Position numbers and translations under genes: made by a program. From NCBI GenBank assembly GCA_020348185.1, contig CP070743.1, forward strand, positions 2,036,073-2,043,705: 7,633 bases of DNA. The letters are read 5' to 3'. Below the pieces are notes generated by a model, which saw nothing but the letters and a program-made list of their open reading frames with translations, ran no database searches and was not told where the DNA came from. Within the stretch, counting starts at the first letter, position 1. Every line of letters begins with the position of its first letter. The stretch comes from Nitrospirota bacterium (GTDB lineage Bacteria; Nitrospirota; Nitrospiria; Nitrospirales; UBA8639). Below, one piece after another: positions 5,246 through 7,633 of this stretch.

Positions 5246-6601
5246 ATGGTTGAAGTTCCCGTAAAAATGTATGTCCAGACGTTGGCGAAAAACGCCAAGA
5301 AAACGGCTGGGCCGTTTTCCCAATTACCCAATAAGGTCAGATCTCAAGCCTTATTGGCCATGATTGATAAATTGAGCGATTGCAAACAGCTCATCATTGA
5401 AGCCAACCGTCAGGACTTGGAAGCGGTTTCAAAAGAGTTAGAACCGGGAGCCTATCGGCAAGCGTTGGATCGCATCCGAGTGACCGAGGAAAACATTGAT
5501 TCTATGATGCAAGACCTTCAAGGGTTACATGATCAACCTGACCCCCTGGGAGAGATCACTCGACTTTGGTGTACTTCCGAAGGCATGCAGGTCAGTCGAG
5601 TTCGCGTTCCCTTGGGCGTTCTTGCCGTTATTTCTGATATGGGACCTAGCATCACCGTACAATCCTTCGCAATCTGTTTGAAAACCGGGAATGTGTGTAT
5701 TTTTCGTGGAGGAACTGAATGGTTTCATACCAATGTGTTCGTCAGTCAGGCCCTTCGCGAGGCAGCGGAGGAGGTTGGCGTACCGAGTGGCGCCTTGACC
5801 TTTGTGGATCGATCGGAACCCGAGGCCGCTCTTGAGTTGGTACGTCTGACAAAATGGGTGGATGCCGTGATACCTCGTGGAAAAGGTGGCTTACGAAAGG
5901 GAATTATGGACCAGGCTCGGGTCCCTGTGATTGGCTATGATGGGGGAGTTTCCCATATGTATATCGATGAAGCTGCTGATATTCCTTTGGGCCAGACACT
6001 TGCCGTCAATGCCAAAATTCAAGATTCGACGGCCTCCAACTCGGTTGACACCGTTCTTATTCACAAAAATGTCGCTAGGCATCTTCTCCCAGGACTTCTC
6101 AGACGGTGTCTGGAAGAGTTTAAAGTCGAAATACGAGGATGTCCCAAGACCGTTTCAATGATGGGCATCATGGAGATGTCAGGGCACTTGGGCATCAAGG
6201 AGGCGAATGACCAGGATTGGGGACAGAAACATCAATCGATGGTCATGAGCATAAAAATTGTGAAGGATTTGGATGAAGCCTTAGAACATATCGCCCAAGC
6301 CGGTCCCGGTCATACGGCATCTATTGTGACAAGAGATTATGATGCGGCGATGCGCTTTACTAGAGAGGTCGCGGCCAGCGCCGTATTGGTTAACGCCTCG
6401 ACTCGGGTCCACAGCGGAGAACAATTCGAATTAGGGGCGCAAATTGGAATGAATGTCACGCCGTTTCATGCAAGAGGGCCTTTGACGCTGAACACCTTAA
6501 CCAGTGAGAAATATGTCGTGTTTGGAGCCGGGCATTTACAGCATCCGCATCCCGTTCCCCAAGCGTATGAAGATGCCATGATGATGTCTCCCCGCTTTTA
6601 A
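5246..6601 (+). CDS. ProA-family protein lacking the catalytic cysteine (probable pseudoenzyme)
   Basis: The 451-residue protein has the gamma-glutamyl phosphate reductase (ProA) fold of the aldehyde dehydrogenase superfamily. Retained family landmarks are VRVPLGVLAVI, ICLKTGNVCIFRGGTE (143-158), AVIPRGKGGL, PVIGYDGG, VNAK (254-257), LVNASTR (381-387) and HARGP (408-412). The active site has changed. Where ProA has Cys in a PSTCNTVETLL-type motif, this protein has STASNSVDTVL with Ser264 (codon TCC at 6035-6037). The YEARPNVT motif reads SDMGPSIT (130-137), so the oxyanion-hole Asn is Ser135. By alignment the cofactor-ribose Glu of the E-F/Y-L motif is Lys328. The CH of the usual CHxYVD motif is SH. 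It is longer than the usual 417 or so residues, with a C-terminal tail of about 25 residues rich in His, Pro and Met. The start has AAGGGG at 5231-5236, a good spacing. The intact frame, good ribosome site and strong promoter argue against decay. Proline synthesis is unlikely to be its role. Regulatory, structural or altered-chemistry roles are possible. Confidence 0.85.
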   Translation: MVEVPVKMYVQTLAKNAKKTAGPFSQLPNKVRSQALLAMIDKLSDCKQLIIEANRQDLEAVSKELEPGAYRQALDRIRVTEENIDSMMQDLQGLHDQPDPLGEITRLWCTSEGMQVSRVRVPLGVLAVISDMGPSITVQSFAICLKTGNVCIFRGGTEWFHTNVFVSQALREAAEEVGVPSGALTFVDRSEPEAALELVRLTKWVDAVIPRGKGGLRKGIMDQARVPVIGYDGGVSHMYIDEAADIPLGQTLAVNAKIQDSTASNSVDTVLIHKNVARHLLPGLLRRCLEEFKVEIRGCPKTVSMMGIMEMSGHLGIKEANDQDWGQKHQSMVMSIKIVKDLDEALEHIAQAGPGHTASIVTRDYDAAMRFTREVAASAVLVNASTRVHSGEQFELGAQIGMNVTPFHARGPLTLNTLTSEKYVVFGAGHLQHPHPVPQAYEDAMMMSPRF

Positions 6602-6611
6602 TAAAACTAGA

Positions 6612-6664
6612 TAGCTGCTCCATCTCATGGTGTCGTTTAGAGGCAGCATGAGATGCTGCAGCTA
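6612..6664. repeat. Palindromic element between the ProA-like and methyltransferase genes
   Basis: TAGCTGCTCCATCTCATG (6612-6629) and CATGAGATGCTGCAGCTA (6647-6664) pair at 16 of 18 positions around a 17-base loop. A second, mutually exclusive stem exists within it: GCAGCAT (6643-6649) and ATGCTGC (6653-6659) around GAG. No T-run follows, so it is not a standard terminator. It begins 11 bases after the stop codon and could be an mRNA 3' end stabiliser, an attenuator or a dispersed palindrome. The remaining bases to 6756 show nothing recognisable. Confidence 0.6.
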
Positions 6665-6756
6665 CAATTTGCATATCAAACCTGAGCGCCCACCATCCTG
6701 GACACAGCCCACTACCTTCGGCATATTGTTTTTTACCAACCATACAGGCGACACCT

Positions 6757-7633
6757 ATGAGTGCCCCAACCCTCTATCAAAAGTCCGATTCTCTAGCCAA
6801 AGAATTAACGAAACACCTGGAATCCTGGGGTTTACGCCGTTTTGTCGATGAGACAAGCTATTATCAATGGCAAAAGAACGTCTTAGCCGAACAGGAAATC
6901 GCTGAACTGAATCGGTTGGGTGCAGCCAGAAGCGGAGGGGAGCATCCGGAGGCCGATATCAGCTTTTATGACCTTGCCGCACAGGATAGAATCCTGCCCG
7001 TCTTGTATAGCCAACGGTACGATTATTATCTGGAGATCGGATGTGCCATGACCGATCGAATTGAACCCGCTCAACGGGTTCTTGATTTTGGTTGTGGTGT
7101 TGGGATTCTCACCACTTTTTATGCATCGTGCTTTCCCCATGTCACCTTTATGGGTATAGACCGGTCTCCCCGTTCCATTGCGAGGGCGTGCGAGGAAGCG
7201 GGTAGGAGAGGGCTTTCGAACGTTCAATTTGAAACCCGTCACATTCCCACTGATGATCTTTCTGTTTCTTTTGACCTGATTATTTCCACCCAAACATTGT
7301 TTCAGGCTGAAGGGGATCCGGGCTTGCCCAGTCTAAGCTGGAAGACCATGGAACGAGCTGGTGATCCGACCCTTCAGGTGCAGGCTGAGATTCGAACCGG
7401 ACTCAAAGACCGATTGGATAGTCTCTCGACCATGCTCTCGCCAGGAGGGCGAATGCTTCTCTGTGAAAAGGCATGGCATTTGGGACGTCGCATCCTGTTG
7501 CAAAGAGCATTGGACTCTCGACGGTATCGATTGGTCGGCCAACCGGTTTTTTTTCGTTATCGGGCCATCGATGAAGTCGTTCAAGACGGGCCACTATTTG
7601 AAGTCTCACAAGAACCAAAACACAATCTCTGGC
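6757..7633 (+). CDS. Class I SAM-dependent methyltransferase, 3' end outside the window
   Basis: An open frame of 292 codons runs off the window end without a stop. The Rossmann methyltransferase core starts near residue 105. Motif I VLDFGCGVG (108-116) forms the SAM-binding glycine loop. FMGIDRS (131-137) supplies the acidic Asp135 expected to bind the SAM ribose. FDLIISTQTLF (172-182) is motif IV-like, and LSPGGRMLLCE (227-237) is the post-motif strand. An N-terminal region of about 100 residues, rich in aromatic and charged residues (for example SYYQWQK near 34), precedes the core and probably shapes the substrate site. An insertion of about 40 residues (about 183-225) lies between the motif IV region and LSPGG. 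The ATG is the first after the in-frame stop at 6649, with only a weak AGG as ribosome site. The substrate cannot be told. The gene follows the ProA-like gene in the same direction after 155 bases. Confidence 0.88.
   Translation, partial: MSAPTLYQKSDSLAKELTKHLESWGLRRFVDETSYYQWQKNVLAEQEIAELNRLGAARSGGEHPEADISFYDLAAQDRILPVLYSQRYDYYLEIGCAMTDRIEPAQRVLDFGCGVGILTTFYASCFPHVTFMGIDRSPRSIARACEEAGRRGLSNVQFETRHIPTDDLSVSFDLIISTQTLFQAEGDPGLPSLSWKTMERAGDPTLQVQAEIRTGLKDRLDSLSTMLSPGGRMLLCEKAWHLGRRILLQRALDSRRYRLVGQPVFFRYRAIDEVVQDGPLFEVSQEPKHNLW

Noticed and set aside
6035..6037. Ser264 codon TCC as a sequencing error for TGC (Cys)
   Set aside because: A single error could explain this codon, but not the simultaneous changes in the RPN, E-F/Y-L and CH motifs. 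The substitutions together indicate real divergence.
6456..6743. 95-codon minus-strand open frame spanning the end of the ProA-like gene and the palindrome
   Set aside because: It overlaps conserved ProA motifs including HARGP and has no recognisable domain or convincing ribosome site.
6883..7293. 136-codon minus-strand open frame
   Set aside because: It lies wholly inside the methyltransferase gene in antisense, has no family motifs, and the plus-strand frame shows clear SAM-binding motifs.

Overview
The window looks like a chromosomal housekeeping region from a Gram-negative-type bacterium of moderate GC. It contains no phage, transposase or CRISPR sequence. The protein sequences, and gaps filled with degenerate short-period repeats, would fit a member of the Nitrospirota (Nitrospira-like). 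That placement is an inference from general impression, not from a database search.

Minus strand, read from 4714 down to 264: rpsB (ribosomal protein S2), tsf (EF-Ts), pyrH (UMP kinase), frr (ribosome recycling factor) and alr (alanine racemase). rpsB-tsf-pyrH-frr is the classic conserved translation cluster. tsf and pyrH overlap by four bases (ATGA). frr follows after a 256-base gap with its own candidate promoter. alr follows after another 285 bases and is probably a separate unit. The three non-coding stretches at 1-263, 1440-1724 and 2283-2538 are not plain spacers. They carry degenerate tandem repeats with periods of 9 or 7 bases, mostly as two opposed arms able to fold back on each other.

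The divergent gap at 4715-5245 separates rpsB from the plus-strand genes. On the rpsB side it holds a leader with a stem-loop. On the other side it holds a near-consensus sigma-70 promoter (TTGACT-17-TATATT) flanked by a 13-base inverted repeat. That promoter is followed by a leader of about 170 bases with a perfect Shine-Dalgarno site placed ahead of an ATG-TAG start-stop pair.

Plus strand: 5246-6601 encodes a full-length protein of the ProA (gamma-glutamyl phosphate reductase) fold. The positions expected to carry the catalytic cysteine, the oxyanion-hole asparagine and a cofactor-contacting glutamate are Ser264, Ser135 and Lys328. It is therefore most likely not a working proline-biosynthesis enzyme, although routine annotation would call it proA. 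After a 155-base gap containing a strong palindrome, a class I SAM-dependent methyltransferase gene starts at 6757 and runs off the window end.

The translation genes and alr are ordinary. The points of interest are the ProA-like apparent pseudoenzyme with its elaborate upstream region and methyltransferase neighbour, and the structured repeat arrays in the gaps.
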